This document shows positions 15,596 to 24,980 of a DNA stretch of 64,000 nt, one piece after another (position 1 is the first letter of the stretch; each line of letters opens with the position of its first letter). Under the pieces are notes generated by a model. It worked only from the letters and a program-made list of their open reading frames with translations, did not search any database and was not told the DNA's origin. This DNA comes from Microbacterium sp. 10M-3C3 (GTDB lineage Bacteria > Actinomycetota > Actinomycetes > Actinomycetales > Microbacteriaceae). The position numbers were made by a program, and so were the translations under genes. The stretch spans positions 124,001 to 188,000 of the forward strand of contig NZ_CP034245.1 of assembly GCF_003931875.1 (NCBI RefSeq). Direction: 5' to 3'.

Positions 15596-17752
15596 TCAGC
15601 CTCCGATCCGCCGCTGCTGGTCGCGTGCTTGCCGAGCGCAGTGCGGGCAACCGTGACCCTTCGACCGGTTCCCGATCGTCGCGTGCCAGATGTGCCCCAT
15701 CGCGCATCGCCACGCTGCCTTGTGCTGGGAATGCGCCGTCACGTGAAACGGTGTGATGTCGTTGCTGGGGCTCCACTCGGCGGCAAGGTCGGGCCGGACT
15801 TTGGCGAGGTCGGTCTCGCCGGGGACGACGCGTTGGCCCGCACAGCAGGGGCAGCCGGTGCCTGCCGTGCGGTGGGCGACTGGTGCATTCCACGTGTGGC
15901 CTCGGCGACACTTCCAACCGGCGCGGTAACCGGATCTTCGCGTGACGTCGGAGGGTGTCCGGTCGTTCGCGCCAGGGGTGGTGTCCCATTCGGCGGCGAG
16001 TGCGGGGTCGACCGTGGCGAGGTCGTTGAACCCGGCCAGGACGGCCGAGTTAGTGCAGTACGGGCATCCCGCGTTCCTGCTGGCACGGGTGCCGACAACG
16101 GACTGCCAGACGTGACCAGCGCGGCACTCCCAGGTGGCCCGATACGCGGACCCGGCCGTCACGTCTTGGGGTGACTTGGTGTTGCTGTGATTCCATTCGG
16201 CGGCAAGCTCGGGGTGGGTCGTCGCCAGGTCGTTGAACCCGACGAGGACAGCCCTGTTCGCGCAGAAGGGGCAACCGCACCCGGCGTCGCTCGTGCGGGT
16301 GACGATCGTCGCCTGCCAGCTATGACCGCAGGTCCCTGTCCACCATGCCCGCTTTCCCGAGCCGGGCGACACGGTACTCGGGGTGAGCTTCTCGCCGTTG
16401 CGTTCGGCGTCCCACTCGACGGCGAGGTCGGGCCGCAGGGTGGCCAGATCCGTTTCACCGGGTATCGCGAGGCGACCTGAGCAGTAGGGGCAGCCGGAGC
16501 CGTGCCGTGATCGGCCCGCGATCGACGCCTCCCAACGGTGGCCCCTACCGCATTTCCAGGCGACCTGACGGTCGGAGCTGGCGCCGACATGGTTAGGGTC
16601 GCCGGGGTTGGCTCCGGGTGTGTCGTCCCATTCGGCGGCGAGGTCGGAGTGGGTGGTGCCGAGGTCTGTGTGTCCGGGCCACGCGGCTTGGTTGACGCAG
16701 TAGGGGCAACTCGATTCGGCGCGGCCCCGCACCGCGGGGCTCGTCTCCCAGGAGTGTCCGTGGTCGCACACCCACCAGGCCTTCTGCGAGGATCGGCGCG
16801 CGTCCCAGGGGTCGCGGGCAGGGTCGTTGCGGCTCCAGTCCCATTCGGCGACGGCTCGCGGATGGCGCTGTATCCACGCCGGGTACGGCGCGGCGGTGTC
16901 GATGATCGCGGTCGCATCGACGATGTCGAGCGGTACATTCAACGGGTCGATGCGGGTCGGCCGGATATCGCGGCGCCGAGGCCGCAGCCACAGCACGATT
17001 CGCTCCACGAGCACATCGACGGGGCCAGGCATTGGTGGCAGATCATTCGCGATGTCGTCACGGAGTTCGTCGGGATGCCGTGTCCGCCATCGCTCGATGC
17101 GGGTTGGGTTGGATAGCAGATGCAGGATGGCGACGGTCATCGGGTACAGCGCAGCACGGCCGAGGATTTCGCGGTCGTCAGGGTGCTGTGCCAGGGCGGG
17201 TGTCCAGCCGTCGGGGCGGGTGAGCCAGGCGTTGTCGCGCACCACCTCCCACACCCGGGCGTGCAGCCGAACATCGACGCGACCTCCGGCGACGAGGTGG
17301 CGGAACCGACGCTCCGCCTTCACGTGGTCGCGATCGAGCGGGACGACAAATTGCGACTCAGGGGTGGTGCCGGGACCGACCCACACCAGCTGACCGGAAT
17401 GGCGCAGGCACCAGTTCTCGCGGTCGTGCGGGATCTGCTCCACACGCTCGCCGCCGGCGCAGAGCCGGCACAGGAACCGCTCCGGGTAGGTCAGCGCGGG
17501 ATCGGGTTGCGCGAGTCGTCGGAGGCGCTCATAGTGGCCTGCGGGGCGTCCGGCAGCAGCTTCCACCACACTTGCAGCGGCCCCTTCGTCGACCCACACG
17601 CGGTTGATATACGGCTGAGCGCGCGACGTCAGTCCCCGCTCGGCGAGGTCGAAAGGGATACCGGCGGCTTCGCACTGGCGCACGGTGTATGACCGAGGCG
17701 ACTCGAATCGGTGCCACTTCGGCCGCTTGGCCCAAGAGAGGTTGCCGGTCAC
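15596..17752 (-). CDS. TniQ/TnsD-like target-selection protein with six C-terminal zinc-ribbon repeats
   Basis: The GTG start overlaps the tnsC stop (GTGA). The 718-residue protein has two parts. The first 250 or so residues look TniQ-like, with a zinc finger formed by Cys95, Cys98, Cys115 and His118 (CRLC... then WCLRH). Residues 329-718 hold six tandem units spaced about 70 residues, starting at Cys329, 401, 475, 543, 615 and 683. Each has C-x-x-GH-x-W followed by CPxC, then a DLATxxPxLAxEW linker, matching the probable zinc-ribbon family (PF14311-like). Unit 3 is shortened to CGH, and unit 5 has CPCC. In Tn7, TnsD binds the attachment site, so the array may read target DNA. Confidence 0.8.
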   Translation of the reverse strand: MTGNLSWAKRPKWHRFESPRSYTVRQCEAAGIPFDLAERGLTSRAQPYINRVWVDEGAAASVVEAAAGRPAGHYERLRRLAQPDPALTYPERFLCRLCAGGERVEQIPHDRENWCLRHSGQLVWVGPGTTPESQFVVPLDRDHVKAERRFRHLVAGGRVDVRLHARVWEVVRDNAWLTRPDGWTPALAQHPDDREILGRAALYPMTVAILHLLSNPTRIERWRTRHPDELRDDIANDLPPMPGPVDVLVERIVLWLRPRRRDIRPTRIDPLNVPLDIVDATAIIDTAAPYPAWIQRHPRAVAEWDWSRNDPARDPWDARRSSQKAWWVCDHGHSWETSPAVRGRAESSCPYCVNQAAWPGHTDLGTTHSDLAAEWDDTPGANPGDPNHVGASSDRQVAWKCGRGHRWEASIAGRSRHGSGCPYCSGRLAIPGETDLATLRPDLAVEWDAERNGEKLTPSTVSPGSGKRAWWTGTCGHSWQATIVTRTSDAGCGCPFCANRAVLVGFNDLATTHPELAAEWNHSNTKSPQDVTAGSAYRATWECRAGHVWQSVVGTRASRNAGCPYCTNSAVLAGFNDLATVDPALAAEWDTTPGANDRTPSDVTRRSGYRAGWKCRRGHTWNAPVAHRTAGTGCPCCAGQRVVPGETDLAKVRPDLAAEWSPSNDITPFHVTAHSQHKAAWRCAMGHIWHATIGNRSKGHGCPHCARQARDQQRRIGG

Positions 17753-18798
17753 GCTGCCTCGACCAAATCGTCCAGCCTGAGCCGGTGCCGGATCGGAATG
17801 GTGTGCCGGAGGCCGTCAAGCACCGCGAACAGCCGCTGCCGGGTGACGTGCTCATCACCGCGCGCGGGATCGTCGAGGATCGTGGCGACCAGGCGCTCGA
17901 CGATCATGGCGAGGACGGCGAGTTGGCCGTCGGCGGCCCTGTGGAGCACTGCCGCGTTGCGGGTGAGAAAGCCAGGAGTGTGACCGCACAGCGGGAGGTT
18001 GCGGTCGAAGATGGCCACCCACCGACGCCACAGGGCGAGCCCGTCGTCGGTGCGGATGTCGACCTTGGGCAGCTCGACCATGTCGCAACGCATCGTGACC
18101 TGACGACCGTCACCCGATCCGAACGCCTTGCCGCTTGCCAAGTTGATGCCTACGAGCATCATGGTGGCCGAGGACTCGTTCTGCAGCGCCTTGATGATGC
18201 TGGACGGCTCGGCACCACCCAGCTGGTGTGCCTCGTCGATCACCAGCAGCTTCGTGCGATGAGTGTGCAGCAGATCGACGGCGAGTTTCCGCAGCCTGTC
18301 GGTCGTGATCTGTTTCGGCAGAGCGACGGTCGGGGCGAGGAACTCGACGATCTGGGCCAGCAGCGCCTTGCCGGTGGAGTGCTCGGTCATCTCGAGCCAC
18401 ACCACGGGTACGTCGCCGTCGTCGAGATACCCGGGGTAGCGGGCGGCGTGCTCATGCTCGACCGAGCGGGACAGCAGCAACGCCAACTCCGTCTTGCCGT
18501 AGAACATCGGCGCGGAGATCATCAGGCCGCGGCGGGAATTTTTGCGGCGCGGATTCGAGGCGATCAGCCTGGCGAGGATCCGGGCGCACAGGTCCTGTTC
18601 GGGGGTCGGCACCCGCAACGTCAAACGGAGGAAATCGTCACGGGCCTGGTCGTAGGCGGCGCGATCGTGAGCAGGCAGGGCGACGTACTCGGCGAACGAC
18701 AGCGCGGGAGGCTTGGGCGGGAGTGCGCTGAACGCCTCACGCAGACCAGGCAGGGTGGTCTTTCGATCATGGTGGAGGACGAGCCGTTCGACGATCAC
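17749..18798 (-). CDS. tnsC: TnsC/TniB-like AAA+ ATPase
   Basis: The GTG start overlaps the tnsB stop and follows GAAGGAG by 8 bases. The 349-residue product carries a Walker A motif APMFYGKT (residues 96-103) and a Walker B KLLVIDEAHQL (Asp188-Glu189), followed by sensor-like MMLVGINLASG. This is the TniB/TnsC pattern of transposition regulators related to IstB and MuB. In the family the ATPase assembles on target DNA, links TniQ to the TnsAB transposase and controls target immunity. Its place between tnsB and tniQ is canonical. Confidence 0.88.
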   Translation of the reverse strand: MIVERLVLHHDRKTTLPGLREAFSALPPKPPALSFAEYVALPAHDRAAYDQARDDFLRLTLRVPTPEQDLCARILARLIASNPRRKNSRRGLMISAPMFYGKTELALLLSRSVEHEHAARYPGYLDDGDVPVVWLEMTEHSTGKALLAQIVEFLAPTVALPKQITTDRLRKLAVDLLHTHRTKLLVIDEAHQLGGAEPSSIIKALQNESSATMMLVGINLASGKAFGSGDGRQVTMRCDMVELPKVDIRTDDGLALWRRWVAIFDRNLPLCGHTPGFLTRNAAVLHRAADGQLAVLAMIVERLVATILDDPARGDEHVTRQRLFAVLDGLRHTIPIRHRLRLDDLVEAA

Positions 18799-20837
18799 GA
18801 CCGGATCTCCTTCACGGTCACGATGTCGTACTCCGGCGAGTCCCAGTCGATCTCCTCCACGGCACCCGGGTCTGCCCAGCGCCGTAAGTCGATCGGGGCA
18901 GGTGGGGTGAGCGGCGCGCCGGGGTCCGGTTCGCCGCTTGAAGTGGTCTTCTGCTGGCGGAGCTGGCGGTTGCGGGCACGCTTGTCGCTGCGGGCGCGCC
19001 GTTCGATGTCGTCTAGGAACTCGGCCGTCCTCGCGGCCTCTCCGGGTTCTCCGGTGCCGAAGCGCTCTGCCAGTCTCACCGCGGTCTCTGCAGCCATCCA
19101 CGCCGCCTTGTCATCCAGCGCCGTGTCCCAGCACTCGATCCACTCCCCGGTCTCGGGGTGCCGTACCCACACCGCGTTGAGGTTGTAGGGGTCGAAGCTG
19201 ATGCCGAACTTGCGGGCCAGCGTCGAGCCGGCTGCGGCGCCGGTGAGGGAACGGTTGCGCAGATCGGCAAGCAGCGGCGAGTCGTACTTGCGGTTGCGGA
19301 ACTCGATGCCTTCGCCGCTGATGACGCGCTGCTCGGTAGGCAGCAGCGCGAAGAAGTCCTCCGCGCGGAACGGCAGCTGCACGCCAGGGCCGACCTCGAA
19401 CAGGGCCGCGTACATCTGGTTCGGCGTCCACTCCCGTCCCGGGAACAGCGGCGACTTCAGGCCGCCGTGCTGCTTGTTCAGGTAGACGGTCGTGATCCAC
19501 GCGTCGAACGCGACGCGCAGCGAGTCGACGGTGAGGGTCGGAGTGTCTTTCGCGCCGCGGTTGGCGACGGAGTTGCCGGTCGCGCCGGCCAGCCAGGTCG
19601 CGAAGTCTGTGGAGGTCGTGCCGAAGTTGCGCTCGACGTGCGGCTTGACGGTCGGGGTTCGGGGCGGGGCCAGGACCAGGGTGATGCCGAACGCTCGGCA
19701 CGCGGCCTCGAAGGTGGCCGAGCGGTAATCGGCGCCGCCGTCGATGGTGATCGCGTGCGGGAAGATCCACGGCACGGCCAGAGAGTCGTCGTCCAGGTAC
19801 GGGTTGATCTGTTTCATCAGCGAGACCGGGAGGGTGACCGACCCCGACAGCACCGCCGCGGCGGACCCGGGAATGGCTTTGCGGCCGACGATCGCGCGGG
19901 CAAGCAGCAGCGCATGGTCGTAGCCGTTCGGAGCGTCGGCGTGGATCGCCCACGCCAGCGGCACCCGGCTGGCGACATCGAACAGCACGGTCAGGGTGGG
20001 TCGGAACACGGCGCCCTTGTCATCCCACACCTGCACGTCCAGCTTGGTCGAGTCGATCTCGCAGACCGCGCCGAGCCGGGGGGAGTTGCCCGAGTAGAAC
20101 TGGCGGTCGGGGCTGTTCGCGGCGGTGCGGCGGGTCGTGGCCTTGGCGAAGCTGTACCTGCCCGCGTCGCGCTCGTTGATGTACCCCTGAAGAGTGTTGT
20201 CCTTGACGGCGCAGACCGCATCGCCGGGATACATGCCCTCCAGCATCCGCCGCACCAGCACGGCACAATGACGGCGGGTACTGGTCGGCATCGTGACCCG
20301 GTCATCGAGCACCCGATCGATGACCGCGATCAGACGCGGATCCGCCCTCGCGATCACCAGCCGCTTGCCGACCCTGCGGTGCATCCGTGCGTCCAGCCCC
20401 GCCTGCCCGTCAGTCTGGTAGACCTTCCAGAGGTTGAACAGCGCCTTCCGTGACCGGGCCAGCGATGTTCCCGCCATCTCCGCGATCTTCGACGCGATCC
20501 GCTGCTCCTGTGTCGTCGCGGCGGGATCGTACTGCGGGCGTGGGCCGGTCGCCGTCGGATCCATGGGGATGCCCCGGAACGCCTCCAGGAGGTGCTTCTC
20601 CATGTCCTGCACGTCGGCGGGCCAGTCGCCGCCGGCGGGCCGCAACGGGACATCGGTGCCACGTCGGGCGGTGCCCGCGTGGGCGAGCAGCTCGGGCATC
20701 GACACCACCATCCAGTCATCGGCGGACCCCTCATGGCGCAGCTTGGCCTCGGTGCCGCGACGCACCCCCTCCCACACCCAGCTCTCGCCGTCGATCTCGA
20801 CGACGTCGCCGAGTCTCAGCTTGTGTTCGTCGGACAT
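18795..20837 (-). CDS. tnsB: TnsB-like Mu-type DDE transposase
   Basis: The 680-residue protein starts MSDEHKLRLGDVVEIDG and its ATG overlaps the tnsA stop. The RNase H-fold catalytic triad is visible: Asp262 in CEIDSTKLDV, Asp366 in ITIDGGADYRS and Glu402 in TPTVKPHVERNFGT. An N-terminal helical DNA-binding region with an LFNLWKVYQTDG helix-turn-helix and a C-terminal Mu-type beta-barrel region (SGEGIEFRNRKYDSPLL) flank the core. It should bind the repeats at the transposon ends and make the 3'-strand cuts and joins. Length and order fit TnsB. Confidence 0.9.
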   Translation of the reverse strand: MSDEHKLRLGDVVEIDGESWVWEGVRRGTEAKLRHEGSADDWMVVSMPELLAHAGTARRGTDVPLRPAGGDWPADVQDMEKHLLEAFRGIPMDPTATGPRPQYDPAATTQEQRIASKIAEMAGTSLARSRKALFNLWKVYQTDGQAGLDARMHRRVGKRLVIARADPRLIAVIDRVLDDRVTMPTSTRRHCAVLVRRMLEGMYPGDAVCAVKDNTLQGYINERDAGRYSFAKATTRRTAANSPDRQFYSGNSPRLGAVCEIDSTKLDVQVWDDKGAVFRPTLTVLFDVASRVPLAWAIHADAPNGYDHALLLARAIVGRKAIPGSAAAVLSGSVTLPVSLMKQINPYLDDDSLAVPWIFPHAITIDGGADYRSATFEAACRAFGITLVLAPPRTPTVKPHVERNFGTTSTDFATWLAGATGNSVANRGAKDTPTLTVDSLRVAFDAWITTVYLNKQHGGLKSPLFPGREWTPNQMYAALFEVGPGVQLPFRAEDFFALLPTEQRVISGEGIEFRNRKYDSPLLADLRNRSLTGAAAGSTLARKFGISFDPYNLNAVWVRHPETGEWIECWDTALDDKAAWMAAETAVRLAERFGTGEPGEAARTAEFLDDIERRARSDKRARNRQLRQQKTTSSGEPDPGAPLTPPAPIDLRRWADPGAVEEIDWDSPEYDIVTVKEIRS

Positions 20838-21661
20838 CAGGCGGCCTCTTCTTGTCCCAGGACGCGCTCCACGGTCGAGTACACGGTGTCGCTGTTGAAC
20901 GTCGCACCGAGATCGACGTGGAGGAGTCGACGCCAGGCGAGGTTGTCGACCCACGCGCACGCCACGGGCGGACACGCAGGGGACGCGATGCGGCACAACT
21001 CGCCGCGCGTCCTGCCGCCGCGGGCTGCGTCCAGGATCACCCTCTCCACCGCCGGAGCCGGCCGGCAGCGGTCGTGGCGGGATGCGGACAGGCAGTCGAG
21101 ATTCTGCGTCGCCAGCGGGTCGTGGCCGGTGAGCACCTGATAGTGCCAGCCCAGCGTGTTGCAGACCTCCGCGGTCTCGTCGAACTGGACTCGGGCTCGG
21201 GCGTCGACCCGCTCTGCCGGCCGGACATCGAACAGCCCGTAGCTGCCGTCAGTGAACTGCGCCAGAAAGTCGGGAACATGCCCGCGCCCTGCCAGCGGCG
21301 ATCGATGCCCGAACACGATCGCCATCGGCTGCGCCCACAGCCGCTCCACCTGGCCGCCGTAATCAAGCCACAGCACCTCCCAGCGCTCGGCCTGAGACTC
21401 GCACCAGACATGGCTGCGGGTGCCCTGCCAGAAATACATGGCGCCCGTGAAGTAGTGCCGGACGCCCTTGGAAGTGCGCACCTGCATCGGATCGATCGCA
21501 GCCCAGTCCCACTCGCCCAGGATCCTCCCGGCGATCGCGTACTCCTGGCGCCCCGACCGCCCATCGGCAATGCGCCCGCGGGTGCGCGGAATCCAATGCA
21601 CCTCCGTATGCGGCGAACGGCGGCGTGCGGCGATCTGCCTGACCACATCGACTGGCTGCAC
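20837..21661 (-). CDS. tnsA: TnsA-like heteromeric transposase endonuclease subunit
   Basis: The preferred GTG start (21661) has AAGGGG eight bases upstream, giving 274 residues. The core resembles TnsA: CESQAERWEVLWLDY supplies the Glu, GHVPDFLAQF the Asp, and YGLFDVRPAERV the strand where classical TnsA has Glu-x-Lys. The C-terminal part is a helical region that in Tn7 contacts TnsC. With TnsB it would cut the 5' strands, allowing cut-and-paste movement. The last catalytic position reads Arg (DVRP) rather than Lys. The 255-base gap to the divergent cargo gene must hold both promoters; no strong consensus pair was found there. Confidence 0.8.
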   Translation of the reverse strand: MQPVDVVRQIAARRRSPHTEVHWIPRTRGRIADGRSGRQEYAIAGRILGEWDWAAIDPMQVRTSKGVRHYFTGAMYFWQGTRSHVWCESQAERWEVLWLDYGGQVERLWAQPMAIVFGHRSPLAGRGHVPDFLAQFTDGSYGLFDVRPAERVDARARVQFDETAEVCNTLGWHYQVLTGHDPLATQNLDCLSASRHDRCRPAPAVERVILDAARGGRTRGELCRIASPACPPVACAWVDNLAWRRLLHVDLGATFNSDTVYSTVERVLGQEEAA

Positions 21662-21916
21662 GATGCTTCCCCTTCCGAAAACGCCTCCTATACCAGGTTC
21701 AAAGCCGGGACTTACATTTCCGACTCGGCACGCGGAAGATCTCATCGCGAGCTCAGACGGCGAAGAACGCACCGTTCGACGCGGTTGACACCTGGACAGG
21801 CGCACGGGGAACGACGTGAGATGTCCCGATGATGGCCTATGGCGGAGCGGGGGATGTCGCCGCCGGTCGATAAGTTGGGAGTCCCACCCGCCGGGAATCG
21901 GATGCCGAGGAGAGCT

Positions 21917-24763
21917 GTGCACTACAACCTCGAACAGCTCGGCCCCACCGGCTTCCAAGACCTCGCCGCGTCCCTCGCGGTCGCCGTGTTCGGTCCGAAC
22001 GTGCAGGTCCTCGGGGCCGGGCGCGACGGCGGACGGGACATGACTCACACCGGGCGCACGGTCTGGGCCGCCGACGGTGACGAGGCGGCCGAGGTCTGGG
22101 ATGGCTACACGGTGTTCCAGGTCAAGCACAAGCGGGAGCTTGCTGCCGCGCCCGCGGACAATGCGGCGTGGCTGCGCGCCGAGATCGGCAAGGAGCTGGA
22201 GCGCTGGGCAGACCCCACCAGTGATCGCAATCCCGTTCCCGACTACATCGTGATCGTGTCGAACGTGCCGCTGAGCCCCTACCCGGGAAGCGGCGGGTAC
22301 GACGCGCTGCGCGCCGATATCGAGCAGTTCATCAGCCGCTTCGAAGACAGCTCCCGCGACCCGGACGCGACCGCGCACGACCTACGTGTCGAGAAGCTGG
22401 CCCGCCTGCGGAAGATCCGCGCGTGGCAGTTCTGGGACGGATATCAGTTACAGGCTCTCCTGGACGGTCACGCCACGGTGCGGCACGCGTTCCCCGCGTT
22501 CCTCACCGCAGCGGACGTGTTCGCGAACCTCGGCCAGTTCACGAACAACCTGCCCCTGGACAAGCTGGAACCCGCCCTCCGGTCGCACGCACGAGCGGCG
22601 TTGACCAGTGAGGGACTGATCTACTTCGACGAGGCGGGCGGGAGTGAAGGCACCGGCTTTCCCGTCTATGAGCTGGCCACCGACCTGCCGGTCACGGTCG
22701 CCGACGGCACGAAGCAGTCCAGCGCGATCACCTATGTCCTGGAGCGGGCCGAGCACATGCTGAAACCGCGTACAACACCGCACCCCCGACCCCGTCACCT
22801 CGTCATCACCGGTGCGCCCGGGAACGGCAAGACCACGCTGTCGAAGTTCCTGGTGCAGGTGTATCGGGCGGCGATGCTCGACGGTGCGAGCTCACTCAGT
22901 CTGGATCAGCAGACCGTGATCGATGGCACCAAGACCGCGTTGACACGGCTCGGCCGGGAGCTGCCCCGTCACCGGCGGTGGGCGATGCGCATCGATCTGG
23001 CCGAGTACGCGCAGGAGGGCGGCCTGGTCACCGACTCCACGCTGCTGCGGTGGATCGCACAGAAAGTCTCCGCCCGGTCCAACATGGGCGACGTGCAGCC
23101 TTCGCTGCTGAAGACCTGGATGACCCGCTGGCCCTGGCTGATCGTGCTCGACGGACTGGACGAAGTCACTGAGCCGCAGACCCGCAAGCGACTCATCCAG
23201 CAGGTCACGGAGTTCGTCGACGAATCCGAGGCGGACAACTGCGACACCCTCGTCGTGCTGACCACCCGGCCGGTCGGATACACCGAGCACATCGCACCGA
23301 ACCACTTCGAACGCATCGACCTGGACTACCTGGCACTGACTGAGGCGGTCCGCTACGGGACGCTCGCGATCAAGGTACGGCTGCGCGGCGACACCGACCG
23401 CGCCGAGCGGGCGCTGCGCCGGCTCCGCGAAGCAGCAAACGACGAGGCGCTCCAGAACCTGCTGCGCACCCCGCTGCAAGTGCTGATCCTCACGATCATC
23501 GTCGAAGCCTCCGGGCAACTCGCCCCCGACCGGTTCAGTCTGTTCTGGAACTACTACGACACCGTGTTCAAGCGTGAACGCGACAAGGTCAGCGACTTCA
23601 GCCATCTGCTGCGTGAACACGCCCCCCAGATCCAGCAACTCCACGAACGCGTCGGATTCGAACTGCAGGTGCGCAGCGAGACAGCCGAAAACTCCTACGC
23701 GACCCTGTCGTTCGACGAACTCCGACAGCTGACCTGGTCCGTGCTGCATGCCGACGGATTCGATCCATCGGGCAAGCACTCCGAGCTGCTCACCCGCGTC
23801 CTCACCGCCGCCACACACCGCCTCATCCTGATCGCACCCCGCGGCGCCGAAGGATACGGATTCGATGTCCGCTCCCTCCAGGAGCTGATGGCAGCCATGC
23901 ACCTCACCAACGCGGCGCCCGACGTCGTGCTGCAACGCCTCCGGAGGGCGGCTGCCAGTCCGCACTGGCGGAACACCTGGATCTTCGCCGCCGGCCGCCA
24001 GTTCGCCATCCCCCAAGCCCATCAACGGCAAGCCATCGTGGACCTCGTCGACACCGTCGACGACGACGCATCGGAACGTCTTGGCCGGATCGTCCGGCTC
24101 GCACCCCGGCTCGCCCTCGAGATCATCGACGACGGCATGGCTCGCGCCCTCCCGAAGTGGCGCAACGCGTTCATCAAGCAGGGGCTGCAGGTGCTGCTCG
24201 AACCCTCCCCGGCGGACCTTCCCGCGATCGCGCGCGTGCTCGTGCGGTATGCCGACATCAGCAGCGAACAGGCCACCGAAGTCGCCCACGGGATCCGGCG
24301 TGCCCTCGACGCCGACGCCACCGCACGCCACACCGCGCAGCAACTTCAGAAACTGATCCCCCAGATCACCGCAGAACTCGACACGGGACTGCACGCGAAA
24401 TCTCTCGCCCGCGTCCTTCGCAGCCCGAACGCTTCCCCCCACGGTGCCGCCCCCACCACCGACTGGAACGCATTCGATGAAGAGATCCTCACGGCGCCCC
24501 TCCCCGCAGCATCCGATCAGGTGCTTCGCGATGCCGCTGACGCGCTCCACGAGATCAGCACTGCGACTCCAGACGACACCGCGGTCACCGCCGTACTGTC
24601 CTCGCTCGATTCACCCGACATCGCCCAGGTGCTGGAATCGGCGACAACACACGTCGCGCAGCACCGGACGACCTTCATGACTCTGCGAGATCTGATCCTC
24701 CCGATCGCGTACCGTCAACCCATCGGAGACGCACTCCGAGGCGACGACCCGGCGCAGGACTGA
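21917..24763 (+). CDS. Restriction-nuclease-like/NACHT STAND ATPase, putative antiphage protein
   Basis: The chosen GTG start follows GAGGAGA closely and gives MHYNLEQLGPTGFQDLAASL; in-frame ATGs at 21902 and 21839 are alternatives. The product is 948 residues. The N-terminus carries a PD-(D/E)xK-like nuclease signature, GAGRDGGRD (34-41) and FQVKHK (67-72), similar to Mrr/Avs effector domains. A NACHT module follows with Walker A GAPGNGKTT (299-307), Walker B IVLDGLDEV (Asp412) and TTRPVGY. About 400 helical C-terminal residues would be the sensor. Family knowledge: STAND/Avs and bNACHT proteins sense phage proteins, oligomerise and cut DNA. It is the only cargo gene seen in the element. Confidence 0.82.
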   Translation: MHYNLEQLGPTGFQDLAASLAVAVFGPNVQVLGAGRDGGRDMTHTGRTVWAADGDEAAEVWDGYTVFQVKHKRELAAAPADNAAWLRAEIGKELERWADPTSDRNPVPDYIVIVSNVPLSPYPGSGGYDALRADIEQFISRFEDSSRDPDATAHDLRVEKLARLRKIRAWQFWDGYQLQALLDGHATVRHAFPAFLTAADVFANLGQFTNNLPLDKLEPALRSHARAALTSEGLIYFDEAGGSEGTGFPVYELATDLPVTVADGTKQSSAITYVLERAEHMLKPRTTPHPRPRHLVITGAPGNGKTTLSKFLVQVYRAAMLDGASSLSLDQQTVIDGTKTALTRLGRELPRHRRWAMRIDLAEYAQEGGLVTDSTLLRWIAQKVSARSNMGDVQPSLLKTWMTRWPWLIVLDGLDEVTEPQTRKRLIQQVTEFVDESEADNCDTLVVLTTRPVGYTEHIAPNHFERIDLDYLALTEAVRYGTLAIKVRLRGDTDRAERALRRLREAANDEALQNLLRTPLQVLILTIIVEASGQLAPDRFSLFWNYYDTVFKRERDKVSDFSHLLREHAPQIQQLHERVGFELQVRSETAENSYATLSFDELRQLTWSVLHADGFDPSGKHSELLTRVLTAATHRLILIAPRGAEGYGFDVRSLQELMAAMHLTNAAPDVVLQRLRRAAASPHWRNTWIFAAGRQFAIPQAHQRQAIVDLVDTVDDDASERLGRIVRLAPRLALEIIDDGMARALPKWRNAFIKQGLQVLLEPSPADLPAIARVLVRYADISSEQATEVAHGIRRALDADATARHTAQQLQKLIPQITAELDTGLHAKSLARVLRSPNASPHGAAPTTDWNAFDEEILTAPLPAASDQVLRDAADALHEISTATPDDTAVTAVLSSLDSPDIAQVLESATTHVAQHRTTFMTLRDLILPIAYRQPIGDALRGDDPAQD

Positions 24764-24980
24764 CCTCTACATCAAGCGAGCCTGAGCGTCCAGCCGCCCA
24801 CCTCAATCCGAACAAGTCGACATCAGCGCACGACCGTGGGGAACCAGGTACCGAGCGTCTGCAGTTCGGCCACCTCCATGAGGCCGGCGCCTCCGTCGAG
24901 ACCTTCAGGCGACTCGGGCAAGACATATACCGCAATCGCAGGGACCAGACGAATTCCGACGGAGAGTCTCGTGACACTTG
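24764..24980. other. Non-coding stretch between the cargo gene and the transposon end
   Basis: No convincing gene or RNA was found. A 61-codon minus-strand frame (24823-25008) crosses the repeat array and is judged accidental. The stretch leads into GTGACAC-TTG-GTGTCAC (24971-24987), a perfect 7-3-7 palindrome that includes the innermost end repeat. Confidence 0.4.

Noticed and set aside
15596-16900. Regular about 210-bp periodicity in the DNA, considered as a CRISPR or tandem DNA repeat
   Set aside because: The periodicity comes from the six zinc-ribbon units of the TniQ-like protein; DNA identity between units is low.
21784-21789. TTGACA upstream of the cargo gene as a -35 box
   Set aside because: No -10-like hexamer lies 16-18 bases downstream, so it is not called as a promoter.
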